Below, piece by piece: positions 41,833-50,636 of a stretch of DNA of 64,000 bases. Numbering within the stretch: position 1 is the stretch's first letter; each line of letters begins with the position of its first letter. The DNA lies in assembly GCA_963702035.1 (NCBI GenBank), contig OY969700.1, positions 2,549,704 to 2,613,703 on the forward strand, in the 5' to 3' direction. The notes under the pieces are model-generated. The model was given only the letters and a program-made list of their open reading frames with translations. It had not been told where the DNA came from and made no database searches. This stretch comes from VRUE01 sp963702035 (lineage in GTDB: Bacteria > Actinomycetota > Thermoleophilia > Solirubrobacterales > 70-9). The position numbers were made by a program, and so were the translations under genes.

Positions 41833-44799
41833 TCATCGCTCGTCCTCATCGTCGGCGTCGGCCGGCGCCCGGTCGCGGCGGCAGATCGGCGCGAACTCGC
41901 AGAAGGTGGGGCAGACGTCGTGCCCGCGCAGGCCGTGGCGCGGCCCCGGGTCGCGGCGGATTTCTCCCCGGCGCATGCGGGCGACGATCTCCCCGGCGCG
42001 TCGGCGGGCGTCGGTGAGCATCTCCTCGAAGCCCTCGCGGTCGACCAGGTCGTTGTCGTAGAGGCGGTAGGAGGCGAGCCGCGGTGCGACTTCCTCGAGG
42101 ACCGCCCCACGGGGACGCCGCGACGACGTCCCTCGCAGCGGGTGGTAGAGGCCGCCGACCGCATCGGCGCCCCAGTGCTCGGCGACCGCGATCAGGTAGA
42201 GCTGCAGTTGCAGCTTCGCCTGCTCCTCGAACTTCTCGCGCGGGGTGACGACGCGGGAGAGCTTGTAGTCGAGCACGAGCGCGCTGCCGTCGGGCGCCCG
42301 GTCGACCCGGTCGATCGCTCCGTGCAGGCCCCAGCCGTCGATCTTGAGCACCGGGCGCTCGGCCGTCTCGGCCTCGCCGAAGGCCGCCTCCAGCAGCCAT
42401 GGCTCATAGCCACCGGTCTCGCGCCCGGCCTCGTCGGCAAGGAAGCGGGCCAGCAGGCCCTCGACCCGGCGCGCGATCGCCCGCTCGGCGGGATGGGCCC
42501 CCAGGCCGCGCTCGGCCGCGACCTCGCCGGCCAGCTCGCGCGCCCGGCCGATCCAGGCGCCGAGCGAGCCGGGGCGGGGGAGGGGGTCGTCGCCTGGCCG
42601 CTCGCGATAGAGCCGATCGAGCACGGCGTGCATCAGGCCGCCCTGGACGAGCGGGTCGGGGGCCGGGTCAAGCGGCTGGGGGTCGAGCTCATGCGAGACG
42701 AACCAGCGGTAGGAGCAGACGTCGAATCCCTCCAGGGTGGTGCCGCCGTAGGCGGGGACGGCGGCGAGGGCGTTGAGCACCGCCGGGTTGGAGAGGGGGC
42801 CGGGGGCACGGCTCGCCGCCTCCGCCGTCCGGGCTCTGTCCAGCTCGGCTTCCGAGGCGGCCAGATGTCGCGGCAGGAGCACTTGGGTCAGGTCCCGGGA
42901 GACGGTCAGCTCCGCCTCGACCGCGTCGTCCTCCCCGTCCACCGGCGCGGGATCGAGCAGGCCGCGGACCTCGTCGAGGAAGGGCGAGCGCGGCTCGGCG
43001 ACGCCGTTCTCGTTGCTGTCGCGCCAGGAGAGGAAGAGTCGTCGGTTGGGCAGCGCCAGGCAGGCGTGGAAGAGGTAGCGCTCCTCGGCATCGGGGTCGC
43101 GGCGGGGCTCGAGGCCGAGCGCGAGGCGCTGCGCTTCGGAGAGGAACGGGTCCTCGCCGCGGTCGCGGCGCGGGAACTCGCCGTCCTGGAGCGAGGCGAC
43201 GAAGGCGTGCTCGAAGCGCGAGGCGCGGAGCCGGTAGGGGCTGGCGATCCGCACCCGGCCCTCGACCGGCCCGCTCCAGGCATCGAAGCGGAGCTCGCGC
43301 AGGGTCATCGCCAACCGCGCCGCCGGGGGCGCCAGCCGCGGGATTTCGGCCAGGTCGCCGAGCGCGGTGGAGATCGCGGCGGCAGCGCGCAACTCGAGGC
43401 CATCGCCGCGCCCGGGCGCCGGGCCGTCCGCGTCGCCGCGCAGCGGGCGTGAGGCCATCGTCGCCGCGAGCCGGGCCAGGGCGGCGACCAGCGTGCCGGG
43501 CCCCTCCTGCGTCGCCTGCCGGATCCGCTCGACGTCACCCGGGAGGCGCTCGTGCCGCTCCTCCCACAGCGCCAGCGCCGCAGGCGCTCCCACGAGGCGA
43601 CCGCGGCGCACGGCGCGCTCGAACCAGTCGACCTGCGCGTCGGGCAGCCCGCTGGGGCCGCGCATGAAGCGCAGCAGGTCGGCGGCGCGGGCGTCGCCGA
43701 ACTCCGCTTCCAGCAGCGCGATCAGCGTGCCCCCGACGGAGGTTCCGGCGACCGGGATCTCGGCCTCGAGCGCGACTCCGATGCCATGGGACTCGAGCAC
43801 CGTGGCAAGCAGCGGCCCGCGCCGCACCGGGTCGCGCACGGCGATCGCGATCGCCGCCGGATCGGCGCCGTCGGCGATCAGCTTCGCCACCTCGCCGCCG
43901 ATCGCCTCCGCCTCGCCGCGCTCCCCTGCCGAGCGCAGCAGCACCAGCGCCGCGCTGGGCGGCCGTCGCGCCGGCTCGACCCGGCCGAACTCGCGCTGCA
44001 GGTGGACGAGCAGGGGGTCGATGCCGAAAGGTTTGGGCTCCGCCGGGCCGTCGAGGACCTCGGTCTCCGTCGCCATCGCGCGCAATCCCTCCAGCAGCGT
44101 GGCCCGGGCGGCCAGCGCGGCGTTGTCCTCCTCATAGGGGAGGGCGACGGTCACCTCGGCGCTTGCGCTCAGCACCGCGATCAGGCGGCTCTGGTTCGGG
44201 GTCAGGTCGCCCGGCTCGTAGAAGAAGACCGGTCGCCCCCGCCAATCTTCCGGCGCCGCCCGCAGCGCCGCGATTGCGCCGAAGGCAATGCCGTGCACGT
44301 CGAGCAGGCCGAGCCCGTCTCGCACCTCGGCATAAGCGGCGAACAGCCGGGTCAGGTCGCCGAGGTAGGCCGAGGACTCGAGCGTCTGCGCCCCCGATCC
44401 CAGCGAGGCCGGTTCGAGGCCGGCGCTCTGCAGCTCGTCGAGCAGGCGCTCGAACGGCACCGCGAAGCCGGGCCGCGCGGCGAAGCGTCGCAGCGGTCCC
44501 AGCTCTTCTCTCGCCGCTCCGATCCCGGCCGAAACGGCGGCCAGGCGCTGGGCCGGGGTCAGCTCCCCGTCCGAAGGCGTGCCGGCGCCGCGCGCGACCT
44601 CGCGGAAGAGTTCGCCGAAAGTCATCACCGAGCCGCCGAGGGCCGCTCCGGACTTCAGCAGGTTGCGCTCGAAGCGGAAGACATCGTCCAGCGTCGGCAG
44701 GACGAGGACCGGGTCGCGGTCGAGCGCCGCGCGGAAGAGGTCTTGGACCCGGTCGGCGCGACCGGAGTTGGGGGGTCCTTGGATCAGTTTCAGCGGCAT
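41833..44799 (-). CDS. addB: AddB-like nuclease subunit
   Basis: Partner of the AddA-like protein. The 988 residues begin LKLIQGPPNSGRADR, a Walker A relic in which Lys is replaced by Arg, then helicase-like domains without clear catalytic motifs, and a C-terminal PD-(D/E)xK nuclease (ALVLDYKLSR) framed by cysteines likely to hold an iron-sulfur cluster (FDVCSYRW and VCPTFCEFAPIC). The ATG at 44799 fits the family start; upstream frame is noncoding. Confidence 0.83.
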   Translation of the reverse strand: MPLKLIQGPPNSGRADRVQDLFRAALDRDPVLVLPTLDDVFRFERNLLKSGAALGGSVMTFGELFREVARGAGTPSDGELTPAQRLAAVSAGIGAAREELGPLRRFAARPGFAVPFERLLDELQSAGLEPASLGSGAQTLESSAYLGDLTRLFAAYAEVRDGLGLLDVHGIAFGAIAALRAAPEDWRGRPVFFYEPGDLTPNQSRLIAVLSASAEVTVALPYEEDNAALAARATLLEGLRAMATETEVLDGPAEPKPFGIDPLLVHLQREFGRVEPARRPPSAALVLLRSAGERGEAEAIGGEVAKLIADGADPAAIAIAVRDPVRRGPLLATVLESHGIGVALEAEIPVAGTSVGGTLIALLEAEFGDARAADLLRFMRGPSGLPDAQVDWFERAVRRGRLVGAPAALALWEERHERLPGDVERIRQATQEGPGTLVAALARLAATMASRPLRGDADGPAPGRGDGLELRAAAAISTALGDLAEIPRLAPPAARLAMTLRELRFDAWSGPVEGRVRIASPYRLRASRFEHAFVASLQDGEFPRRDRGEDPFLSEAQRLALGLEPRRDPDAEERYLFHACLALPNRRLFLSWRDSNENGVAEPRSPFLDEVRGLLDPAPVDGEDDAVEAELTVSRDLTQVLLPRHLAASEAELDRARTAEAASRAPGPLSNPAVLNALAAVPAYGGTTLEGFDVCSYRWFVSHELDPQPLDPAPDPLVQGGLMHAVLDRLYRERPGDDPLPRPGSLGAWIGRARELAGEVAAERGLGAHPAERAIARRVEGLLARFLADEAGRETGGYEPWLLEAAFGEAETAERPVLKIDGWGLHGAIDRVDRAPDGSALVLDYKLSRVVTPREKFEEQAKLQLQLYLIAVAEHWGADAVGGLYHPLRGTSSRRPRGAVLEEVAPRLASYRLYDNDLVDREGFEEMLTDARRRAGEIVARMRRGEIRRDPGPRHGLRGHDVCPTFCEFAPICRRDRAPADADDEDER

Positions 44800-44931
44800 G
44801 AGCGGGCAAGCCAGCATAGGTCCGCCTCCGGCGTGCCCGGTGACGCCGCGGGCCGCGTCAGGAAGCCGCAATTGGCGCATTTCCCGCCCCCGCTTTGCCG
44901 TCTTCCGGCCCCTCTAGATTGAGCGCACCGA

Positions 44932-45387
44932 ATGTCCCTCTGTTTCGTAGACCCAGCCGACGCGATCCGTGCGATCTCCGACTCGATCGGCCGCGAAGCG
45001 CGTCGCCAGCTGCTCGGCGAGGCCGTCCGCTCCTGGGTCGACGAGATTCCCGACGACGAGCTCGAGGTCCACTACGCGAAAGCGCTCTCCGAGCTCGACG
45101 AGCACGACCTCTCGATGCTCGCCGCCTGGCACGGCTCGCTGGAGCTGGGCCAGCCGGTCCCCAACCGCGACTTCCTCATGGGCGCCTTCGGCTCGCTCGG
45201 CGACAACCGCCGCGAGGCGCTGAAGCTCGCCGCCGGCTTCCGCGGCGAGGAGGCCGTCGATGCCGGCGTCACCGAAGACGACGCCCTGGAGCTCGTCCTC
45301 GGCCTGCTTTCCCAGCCGCGCCTGATGGAGCTCGCGGTCGAGGCCGTGGAGCTATACATCTGGGACCGCGCCGGCTCGGACAACTAG
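44932..45387 (+). CDS. Hypothetical protein, 151 aa
   Basis: Acidic, mostly helical protein (DAIRAISDSIGREARRQLLGEAVRSW, YAKALSELDEHDLSMLAAWHGSLELG). No family recognised. Its final Asp-Asn-stop codons lie in the left arm of the repeat at 45379, and the convergent HAD gene ends with the same codons because of the right arm. Divergent from the AddB-like gene. Confidence 0.7.
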   Translation: MSLCFVDPADAIRAISDSIGREARRQLLGEAVRSWVDEIPDDELEVHYAKALSELDEHDLSMLAAWHGSLELGQPVPNRDFLMGAFGSLGDNRREALKLAAGFRGEEAVDAGVTEDDALELVLGLLSQPRLMELAVEAVELYIWDRAGSDN

Positions 45388-45499
45388 CCAGGACGCGCAT
45401 CTCGGGGTCTTCAGTCGTCTTCCTCGGGTCACGCACGTAAGTGCGCTCCCCTCGCCATCCTCCCTGCATCCCCCGACCTGCACGCCCTGGCTAGTTGTC
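45379..45499 (+). repeat. Long-arm inverted repeat, family alpha (divergent member)
   Basis: Perfect 14-bp arms GACAACTAGCCAGG (45379-45392) and its complement (45486-45499), extendable inward with mismatches. The interior begins GCGCATCTCGGGGTCTTC, like the alpha elements at 1463 and 38242, and has an inner hairpin CGCAC-GTAA-GTGCG at the equivalent place. Each arm includes the last two codons and stop of one of the flanking convergent genes. Confidence 0.8.
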
Positions 45500-46135
45500 G
45501 AGCGCTGAGCGGACCTCGGCGATTGCCTGCTCGTTGTCCTGGAAGTGGACGGCGGTCATGCCGGCTTTTTCCGCTCCTTCGCAGTTGACCAGGACGTCGT
45601 TGACGAAGAGGCAGGACTCGGCGGGTAGGCCGATCCGGTCCAAGGTGATCGCGTAGATCTTCGCTTCGGGCTTGCGGCAGCCGACGAAGCCGGAGTTGAC
45701 GACGGTCTCGAAGATCTCGTCGACGGGGAGCATCGGGCGCCACAGTGGCTCCCACTCGCGGACGTTGTTGGTCAGCATCGCCATCCGGTAGCCCGCCGCC
45801 TTCAGCTCCTGCATCAGCTCGATCATCGGCGGGTTCGAGTTGAGCGCCTCGAAGTAGATCTCTTTGAAGCGGTGCATCTCCGGCCGGTGGCCGAGCAGCG
45901 GCTCGAGGCTGTCGGTGAGCGTCTCCAGGAAGGCGACCTCGGTGATCTCACCGCGCTCCATTTCGAAGAGCGGGTTGTCGCCGTTGGCCTCCGTCGCGGC
46001 CTGCATCCCCTTGCCGAGAACTTCGGTGGTGATCCCGGTCTTGTCCTGGAACGACATGAAGGACTGGATCAGCGGCGTGGTCAGAACGCCGCCGAAGTCG
46101 GAGATCACCGCCTTGATTGGGCCAGGCTCAGTCAT
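45491..46135 (-). CDS. HAD superfamily hydrolase (IA type)
   Basis: About 214 residues with the HAD motifs: DFGGVLTT near the start (nucleophile Asp), MLTNN (motif II), CRKPEAKIY (motif III Lys) and LFVNDVLVNCEGAEKAGM (motif IV, in which one usual Asp is replaced by Asn). The helical cap domain lies between motifs I and II. Likely a phosphatase or epoxide-hydrolase-N-like protein of unknown substrate. It overlaps the upstream small gene by eight bases. Confidence 0.85.
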   Translation of the reverse strand: MTEPGPIKAVISDFGGVLTTPLIQSFMSFQDKTGITTEVLGKGMQAATEANGDNPLFEMERGEITEVAFLETLTDSLEPLLGHRPEMHRFKEIYFEALNSNPPMIELMQELKAAGYRMAMLTNNVREWEPLWRPMLPVDEIFETVVNSGFVGCRKPEAKIYAITLDRIGLPAESCLFVNDVLVNCEGAEKAGMTAVHFQDNEQAIAEVRSALDN

Positions 46136-46523
46136 CGGCACGGACCAGCTCGTAGTGGCCGAGCCCCTCGCGCCCCTCGACCGACCAACGGAAGAAAGCG
46201 ATCTCCGACGTCAGCCCGGGCCGGCGCACCTTGGCGGCGCTGATCAGGGTGCCTGCGCCGCGAATCGGCTGGCCCGCTTCGCCGTCGGTCCAGAGCTCGA
46301 GCGTCGCCCGCCGTTGCACGCCGTCGGGCCCGTACTCGGTCGAGAGCAGCGCCTCGGAGACCTCGACCGGGGCGCCGTCGGCACCGCAGAGGACGGCCGC
46401 CACCTGCTCGTCGCCGTGCTCGCCGGCTCGCGGCGGCCGCACCGCGCTCAGCGCCAGCAACCCGCCGTCGGAGAAGACGATGCCGATCGACCGCCGCTGC
46501 ACCTGTCCAGCGTTTTCGCCCAT
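46128..46523 (-). CDS. Hypothetical protein, 131 aa
   Basis: Mixed alpha/beta protein with no recognised motif (RRSIGIVFSDGGLLALSAVRPP; YGPDGVQRRATLELWTDGEAG). Translationally coupled to the HAD hydrolase by overlap, so they are probably partners. The ATG at 46523 is chosen; the frame upstream is arginine-rich noncoding sequence. Confidence 0.65.
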   Translation of the reverse strand: MGENAGQVQRRSIGIVFSDGGLLALSAVRPPRAGEHGDEQVAAVLCGADGAPVEVSEALLSTEYGPDGVQRRATLELWTDGEAGQPIRGAGTLISAAKVRRPGLTSEIAFFRWSVEGREGLGHYELVRADD

Positions 46524-46552
46524 GTCGCCGCAGACTATTCTCCTCAGCGGAA

Positions 46553-47125
46553 TTGAAGCCACCGAGAATCCGCAGCGCAGATCCCGATCGCGACGCCGCC
46601 GTCTGCGTCGCGATCTACGCCCCCTACGTCGAGGCCGGTGCCACCTCGTTCGAGGAAGAGCCACCCAGCCCCGCCGAGTTCGCCGAACGGATCGCCACCA
46701 CGTTGGAGACCTACCCGTGGATCGTCGCCGAGCGCGGGGGAGAGGTTGTCGGGTACGCGTACGCCTGCCCGCATCGCTCCCGCCCCTCCTACCGCTGGGC
46801 GGTTGAGGTCTCGGTGTACGTCGCCGAGACGCAGCGCCGCAACGGCTGCGGGCGGGCGCTCTACGGCGAGCTGGCGGAGCGCCTGCGGGCGCAGGGCTTC
46901 CACGTCGCCTGCGCGGGGATCACTCTCCCTAACGAGGCCAGCGTCGCCCTCCACGAGAGCGTGGGGTTCGTCCCGGTCGGGGTCTACCGGCGGATCGGCT
47001 GGAAGGACGGCGCCTGGCGCGACGTCGGCTGGTGGCAGATGGAGCTGACTCCGCCCGGCGAGGGACGGCCACCGGAGCCGCAGTCGCCCCGGGGCCGACC
47101 CCGGCTACCATTGGCCGATGCCTGA
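46553..47125 (+). CDS. GNAT acetyltransferase (phosphinothricin acetyltransferase-like)
   Basis: A 190-residue N-acetyltransferase: IRSADPDRDAAVCVAIYAPYV start, WIVAERGGEVVGYAYACPHRSRPSYRWAVEVSVYV (motif A beta strands), RRNGCGRALYGELAERL (acetyl-CoA pyrophosphate loop, here N-G-C-G rather than R-x-G-x-G), then NEASVALHESVGFVPVGVYRRIGWKDGAW typical of the PAT/Bar group. TTG start; eight-base overlap with the next gene. Substrate unproven. Confidence 0.87.
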   Translation: MKPPRIRSADPDRDAAVCVAIYAPYVEAGATSFEEEPPSPAEFAERIATTLETYPWIVAERGGEVVGYAYACPHRSRPSYRWAVEVSVYVAETQRRNGCGRALYGELAERLRAQGFHVACAGITLPNEASVALHESVGFVPVGVYRRIGWKDGAWRDVGWWQMELTPPGEGRPPEPQSPRGRPRLPLADA

Positions 47126-47435
47126 GAACCAGACCGAACTGCTGACCGAAGACGATGTGATCGAGGCGCTCGAGGAGGTGATCGATCCCGAGCTGGGGCT
47201 CGACTTCGTCTCGCTCGGCCTCGTCTACGACGTGGAGATCGAGAAAGAGGACGTCTACGTGACCTTCACGCTGACGACCCCGGCCTGCCCGATCGGCCCC
47301 CAGGTCTCCGAGCAGATGAAGGAGTTCGTAGGCGACCTCCCCGGAGTAAGCGCCGTCCACCCCAAGATGATCTTCGACCCCCCCTGGTCACCAGAGATGA
47401 TGACCGACGACGCCAAGTTCGCACTTGGGTTCTAG
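47118..47435 (+). CDS. MIP18/DUF59 iron-sulfur assembly protein (SufT-like)
   Basis: A 105-residue DUF59 protein: DDVIEALEEVIDPELGLDFVSLGLVYDV, and TLTTPACPIGPQV with the conserved cysteine, ending in a Trp-Pro-rich tail (FDPPWSPEMM) typical of actinobacterial SufT-like/PaaD-like proteins. It probably helps iron-sulfur carrier steps and complements the SUF genes 8-16 kb downstream, although it is not adjacent to them. Confidence 0.88.
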   Translation: MPENQTELLTEDDVIEALEEVIDPELGLDFVSLGLVYDVEIEKEDVYVTFTLTTPACPIGPQVSEQMKEFVGDLPGVSAVHPKMIFDPPWSPEMMTDDAKFALGF

Positions 47436-47458
47436 GCTCCCGCGGTGGCCAGAATTGT

Positions 47459-48514
47459 TCAGAAGTCAGTTCTCAGCCGCCGCCAGTGGGCTCCCTGGCC
47501 GGTTCCTTGGAGCTCGATGATGTCGTCGTCGCGTAACTGTCGCAAGATCTGGCCGATATAGACGTCGCTCACATTTGGAACCACGTTCCGAATGTCGGAG
47601 ATACTGAAGGTGTCGCTGATGTTGGTTCGAACGAAGTGCCGTACGGCCTCAGCTTTGCTTCCCTTGGTCGCAACAGTCTCCAGGCGGGTCTCGAAATCGC
47701 GGTAGGAGACGATCAGGACGCCAAAGAAATACTCGAGCCATGGGTTGAGGTCATGGGTGCCCTGGTGCCAGCCGATCGTGGAGCGAGCCAGTGCCTCGTA
47801 GTAGCCCTGACGAGAGTCGTTGATCACCTTCTCCCAGCTGACATAGCGACCGACTTCATATCCCGCGTGATAGAGGAGGAGAGAGGTCGAGAGGCGAGAC
47901 ATCCGGCCGTTCCCGTCCTGGAACGGGTGGATCATGAGGAAGTCAAAGACCCACGCGGCCAGCAGCGTCAGGCGGTGATACTGCCCCTCGTTCCATGCCC
48001 GGTCAAAACCCTCGAAGAGCTCGGTCATTGCCTGCGGGGTGTCCGTTGCCTTCACCGGCTTGAATCGAATTGATTCAGTCCCGTCTGGGCGGGTTTCGGT
48101 GACCTCGTTCTCTCCGCGCTTGTAATGGCCGGCCGGTTTGCTCGTGAACGAGTAGAGCCAGCCATGGAACTGGAGTACGACGTTCTCGGCGAACGGAATA
48201 CCGGGGGCGTTTGTGTGGATCTCGTCGAGGACACGGCGATAGCCGGCGATTTCAGCCTCAGATCTGCTTTTTGGCGCCGTCTTGTCCAGCGCCAGTTCTC
48301 GGCCCCGCCTTGCCGAGACCTTGATGTCCTCGATCGCGTTTGATGCCTCGACGCTTTGTATGACGGCGACCTCGCGCAAAGTGTCGAGGACCATCGGGTT
48401 TTGCTTCTTGAAGGCGTCTTGGCGCCCGCGGCCAGCCTCGATCCCTGCGAGAGCGTTGACTACGTTGGCCGGTAGAAGGCCTAGGTGCTTGTCAAGGCTG
48501 CGGAAGGTATGCAT
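47459..48514 (-). CDS. Fic-domain AMP-transferase with C-terminal winged helix
   Basis: Likely AMPylates target proteins. The 351 residues hold an N-terminal inhibitory helix (SNAIED at 58-63, the S-x-x-x-E motif with Glu62), the Fic core HPFQDGNGR from His196, a flap region around HYKRGENEV, and a C-terminal wHTH-like domain (FSISDIRNVVPNVSDVYIGQILRQLRDDD). The catalytic motif is intact. GC content is lower than in neighbours. A heptamer array upstream suggests self-regulation. Confidence 0.9.
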   Translation of the reverse strand: MHTFRSLDKHLGLLPANVVNALAGIEAGRGRQDAFKKQNPMVLDTLREVAVIQSVEASNAIEDIKVSARRGRELALDKTAPKSRSEAEIAGYRRVLDEIHTNAPGIPFAENVVLQFHGWLYSFTSKPAGHYKRGENEVTETRPDGTESIRFKPVKATDTPQAMTELFEGFDRAWNEGQYHRLTLLAAWVFDFLMIHPFQDGNGRMSRLSTSLLLYHAGYEVGRYVSWEKVINDSRQGYYEALARSTIGWHQGTHDLNPWLEYFFGVLIVSYRDFETRLETVATKGSKAEAVRHFVRTNISDTFSISDIRNVVPNVSDVYIGQILRQLRDDDIIELQGTGQGAHWRRLRTDF

Positions 48515-48522
48515 GGTCCTTG

Positions 48523-48657
48523 AACCCTATGTTCTCTTTCAGAACCCTAGGATACGGACCTCTAAGTATAGCCTTCAAGGCGTAGGAGCCCTAGATTTGA
48601 CCTTAAATGCTAGGTTTTGAGCGGCTTATATAGGGTTCACATCTCGAATATAGGGTT
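48523..48657. promoter_or_regulatory. Array of AACCCTA/TAGGGTT heptamers upstream of fic
   Basis: AACCCTA at 48523 and 48543 (20 bp apart), AGCCCTA at 48587, TAGGTTT at 48611, and TAGGGTT at 48631 and 48651 (again 20 bp apart). Two-helical-turn spacing and mirror arrangement of the two pairs imply cooperative protein binding on one face of the DNA. The first site ends eight bases before the fic ATG, and the region is much AT-richer than the genome. Confidence 0.65.
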
Positions 48658-48701
48658 GCCAGTTCGCCTTCTTCGCCGTTCGTGATCAGCGCTTGTCGAA
48701 A

Positions 48702-49184
48702 CTAGCCCGGCAGCCGCGGATCGTCCTCATCGACCTCTTCGGCGGTCCCGTCGAAGTCGTAGGGGCGGCCGGCGGAGTCGTGCGGTGCAGTCGGGCCGCC
48801 GCGGCTGCCGCCGACGCCGACGACGACGAAGCGCCGAGCCGCGTAGCCGCGCATCAGGCGGCGGGCGATGGCGCGGGTCGGCGGTAGCAGCAGCAGCACG
48901 CCGAAAATGTCGGTGACGAAGCCCGGGGTGAGCAGCAGCGTGGCGCCGATCGCGATCATCAGCCCGTCGGCGACCTCGCGGCCGGGGAAGCGCCGCTCGG
49001 CGAGTGCCTGGTTGAAGCGCCGCCAGGCGCCGCGGCCCTGGTGGCGCAGCAGCAGCGAGCCGAGCAGCGCATCCGCCAGCAGCAGGCCCAGAGTCGGCCA
49101 GACGCCGATCAACCCGCCGACCTGAATGATCACGTAGAGCTCGACGATCGGGACGACGATGAAGAGGACTACGAGCAGGCCCAC
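48702..49184 (-). CDS. fxsA: FxsA-family membrane protein
   Basis: A 160-residue protein with the FxsA core: LLVVLFIVVPIVELYVIIQVG, then GVWPTLGLLLADALLGSLLL and the DGLMIAIGATLLLTPGFVTDIFGVLLLLPPTR stretch that defines the family, followed by a charged tail with Gly/Pro-rich residues. Begins at GTG two bases after the WS/DGAT stop. FxsA proteins relieve phage exclusion in E. coli; the general role is unknown. Confidence 0.88.
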   Translation of the reverse strand: MGLLVVLFIVVPIVELYVIIQVGGLIGVWPTLGLLLADALLGSLLLRHQGRGAWRRFNQALAERRFPGREVADGLMIAIGATLLLTPGFVTDIFGVLLLLPPTRAIARRLMRGYAARRFVVVGVGGSRGGPTAPHDSAGRPYDFDGTAEEVDEDDPRLPG

Positions 49185-49186
49185 GG

Positions 49187-50581
49187 TCAGGCGGGAGCGG
49201 CGGCGGCTGCCGCGGCCTGCTCCAGCTCCGCAAGCGATTCGTCGATGCCGGCGGCGATCGTTTCGACGTCTTCCATCGAGTCGTAGTCGGCGAGCAGGCC
49301 GAAGCAGACGCGGCCGTTGTAGCTCATGATCGCGATCGCCATCGCGTGGTTCTGGGGCAGGAAGGCGACCGGGAAGACCTCTTCCAGCTGGCGCCCCAGG
49401 ACGTAGAGGGGCATCTGAGGGCCGGGCACGTTGGTGACGATCAGGTTGAAGAGCCGGGTCGAGAAGTTGATCCGGGCCGCCTGCGCGAGCAGCGTCGGCG
49501 GGGCGAAGTCGTTGAAGCGCGAGATCACTTCGGCACCGAGCGCCTGCTTGGAGCGCTTGACGCCCGCCATCTGCTCGCTGACAACCCGCAGGCGGCGTGC
49601 CGGGTCCTCGACGTAGACCGGCAGCGGGCCGCGCATCGCCGCGAGTTTGTTGCCCAGCTCGCCGCGCTCGTCGGCGGTGCGGATCGAGACCGGCACCAGG
49701 GCACGCAGCTCGAGCCCCTCGGTGCGGATGCCGCGCGTGTGCAGCCACTTGCGCAGTGCCCCGGTCACCACGGCCAGCACGACGTCGTTGACCGTCCCGC
49801 CCAGCGTGTCCTTGATCTGTTTGAAGGTCGCCAGCTCCGAGCGGGTCCAGGTGAAGCGGCGGTGGGGCCCGATCTCGCGGTTGAGCGGCACGTCGGGGGC
49901 TGGATCGGCGAAGGCGCCGGCGATCTCGCCGACACCCTCCAGCGCCTCGACCACCCGCCGGGCGGCGCTCTCGGGGTGGCGCACGACCTCGGCCGCGCGC
50001 TCGGCGAGTTTCAGCGGCGCGACCGCAAGCTCGGTGGCGCCGCGGGCGATCAGATCCGTCGTCAACGGCTGTGGCCGGGGTCGCCAACCGTCCTCGACCG
50101 GGGCCGGCTCAGGTATTGGCTCGAGGTCGAAGAGCACGGTGCCGATGTCGACCCCGGCGATCCCGTCGACGGCGGCGTGATGGGTCTTGGTCAGCAGGGC
50201 GAAGCGGTCGCGCTCAAGGCCCTGCACAAGCCACATCTCCCAGAGCGGCTTGGAGCGGTCGAGCTGTTGTGAGAAGACGCGGGCGGCGAGCCGTTTCAGC
50301 TGCGCCTCCCCGCCCGGCTCGGGCAGCGCCGTGTGGCGGATGTGGTAGCTGAGGTTGAAGTTGACGTCGTCGGCCCAGAGCGGCCGCCCGGCCTCCAGCG
50401 GGGGCACGACGAGGCGCTGGCGAAAGCGCGGAACCTGGTCCAGCTTGCCGCGCACGTGCTCGACCAGATCGACGTAGCGGGGCGGCGGCCCCTCGAAGAT
50501 CAGGATGCCGCCGATGTGCATGTGGCTCGATGAGCTCTCGTTGGTCAGGAACGAGGCATCGGTCGAGCTGAGGCGCTCCAT
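49187..50581 (-). CDS. Wax ester synthase / diacylglycerol O-acyltransferase (WS/DGAT)
   Basis: Makes wax esters or triacylglycerol from acyl-CoA. The 464-residue protein has the catalytic HHxxxDG motif in KTHHAAVDGIAGVD, PLWEMWLVQGLE, the second-half signature NDVVLAVVTGALRKWL and LRALVPVSIR, and NFSTRLFNLIVTNVPGPQMPLYVLG. The ATG at 50581 with GGAG upstream is preferred to one 21 bases earlier. Fits a lipid-storing actinobacterium with many acyl-CoA enzymes. Confidence 0.93.
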   Translation of the reverse strand: MERLSSTDASFLTNESSSSHMHIGGILIFEGPPPRYVDLVEHVRGKLDQVPRFRQRLVVPPLEAGRPLWADDVNFNLSYHIRHTALPEPGGEAQLKRLAARVFSQQLDRSKPLWEMWLVQGLERDRFALLTKTHHAAVDGIAGVDIGTVLFDLEPIPEPAPVEDGWRPRPQPLTTDLIARGATELAVAPLKLAERAAEVVRHPESAARRVVEALEGVGEIAGAFADPAPDVPLNREIGPHRRFTWTRSELATFKQIKDTLGGTVNDVVLAVVTGALRKWLHTRGIRTEGLELRALVPVSIRTADERGELGNKLAAMRGPLPVYVEDPARRLRVVSEQMAGVKRSKQALGAEVISRFNDFAPPTLLAQAARINFSTRLFNLIVTNVPGPQMPLYVLGRQLEEVFPVAFLPQNHAMAIAIMSYNGRVCFGLLADYDSMEDVETIAAGIDESLAELEQAAAAAAAPA

Positions 50582-50636
50582 GTGGTCTCCGGCGGTTCTC
50601 ATCCTGCAAGGCTAGCCCCCCGGTACGCTGGGGGGC

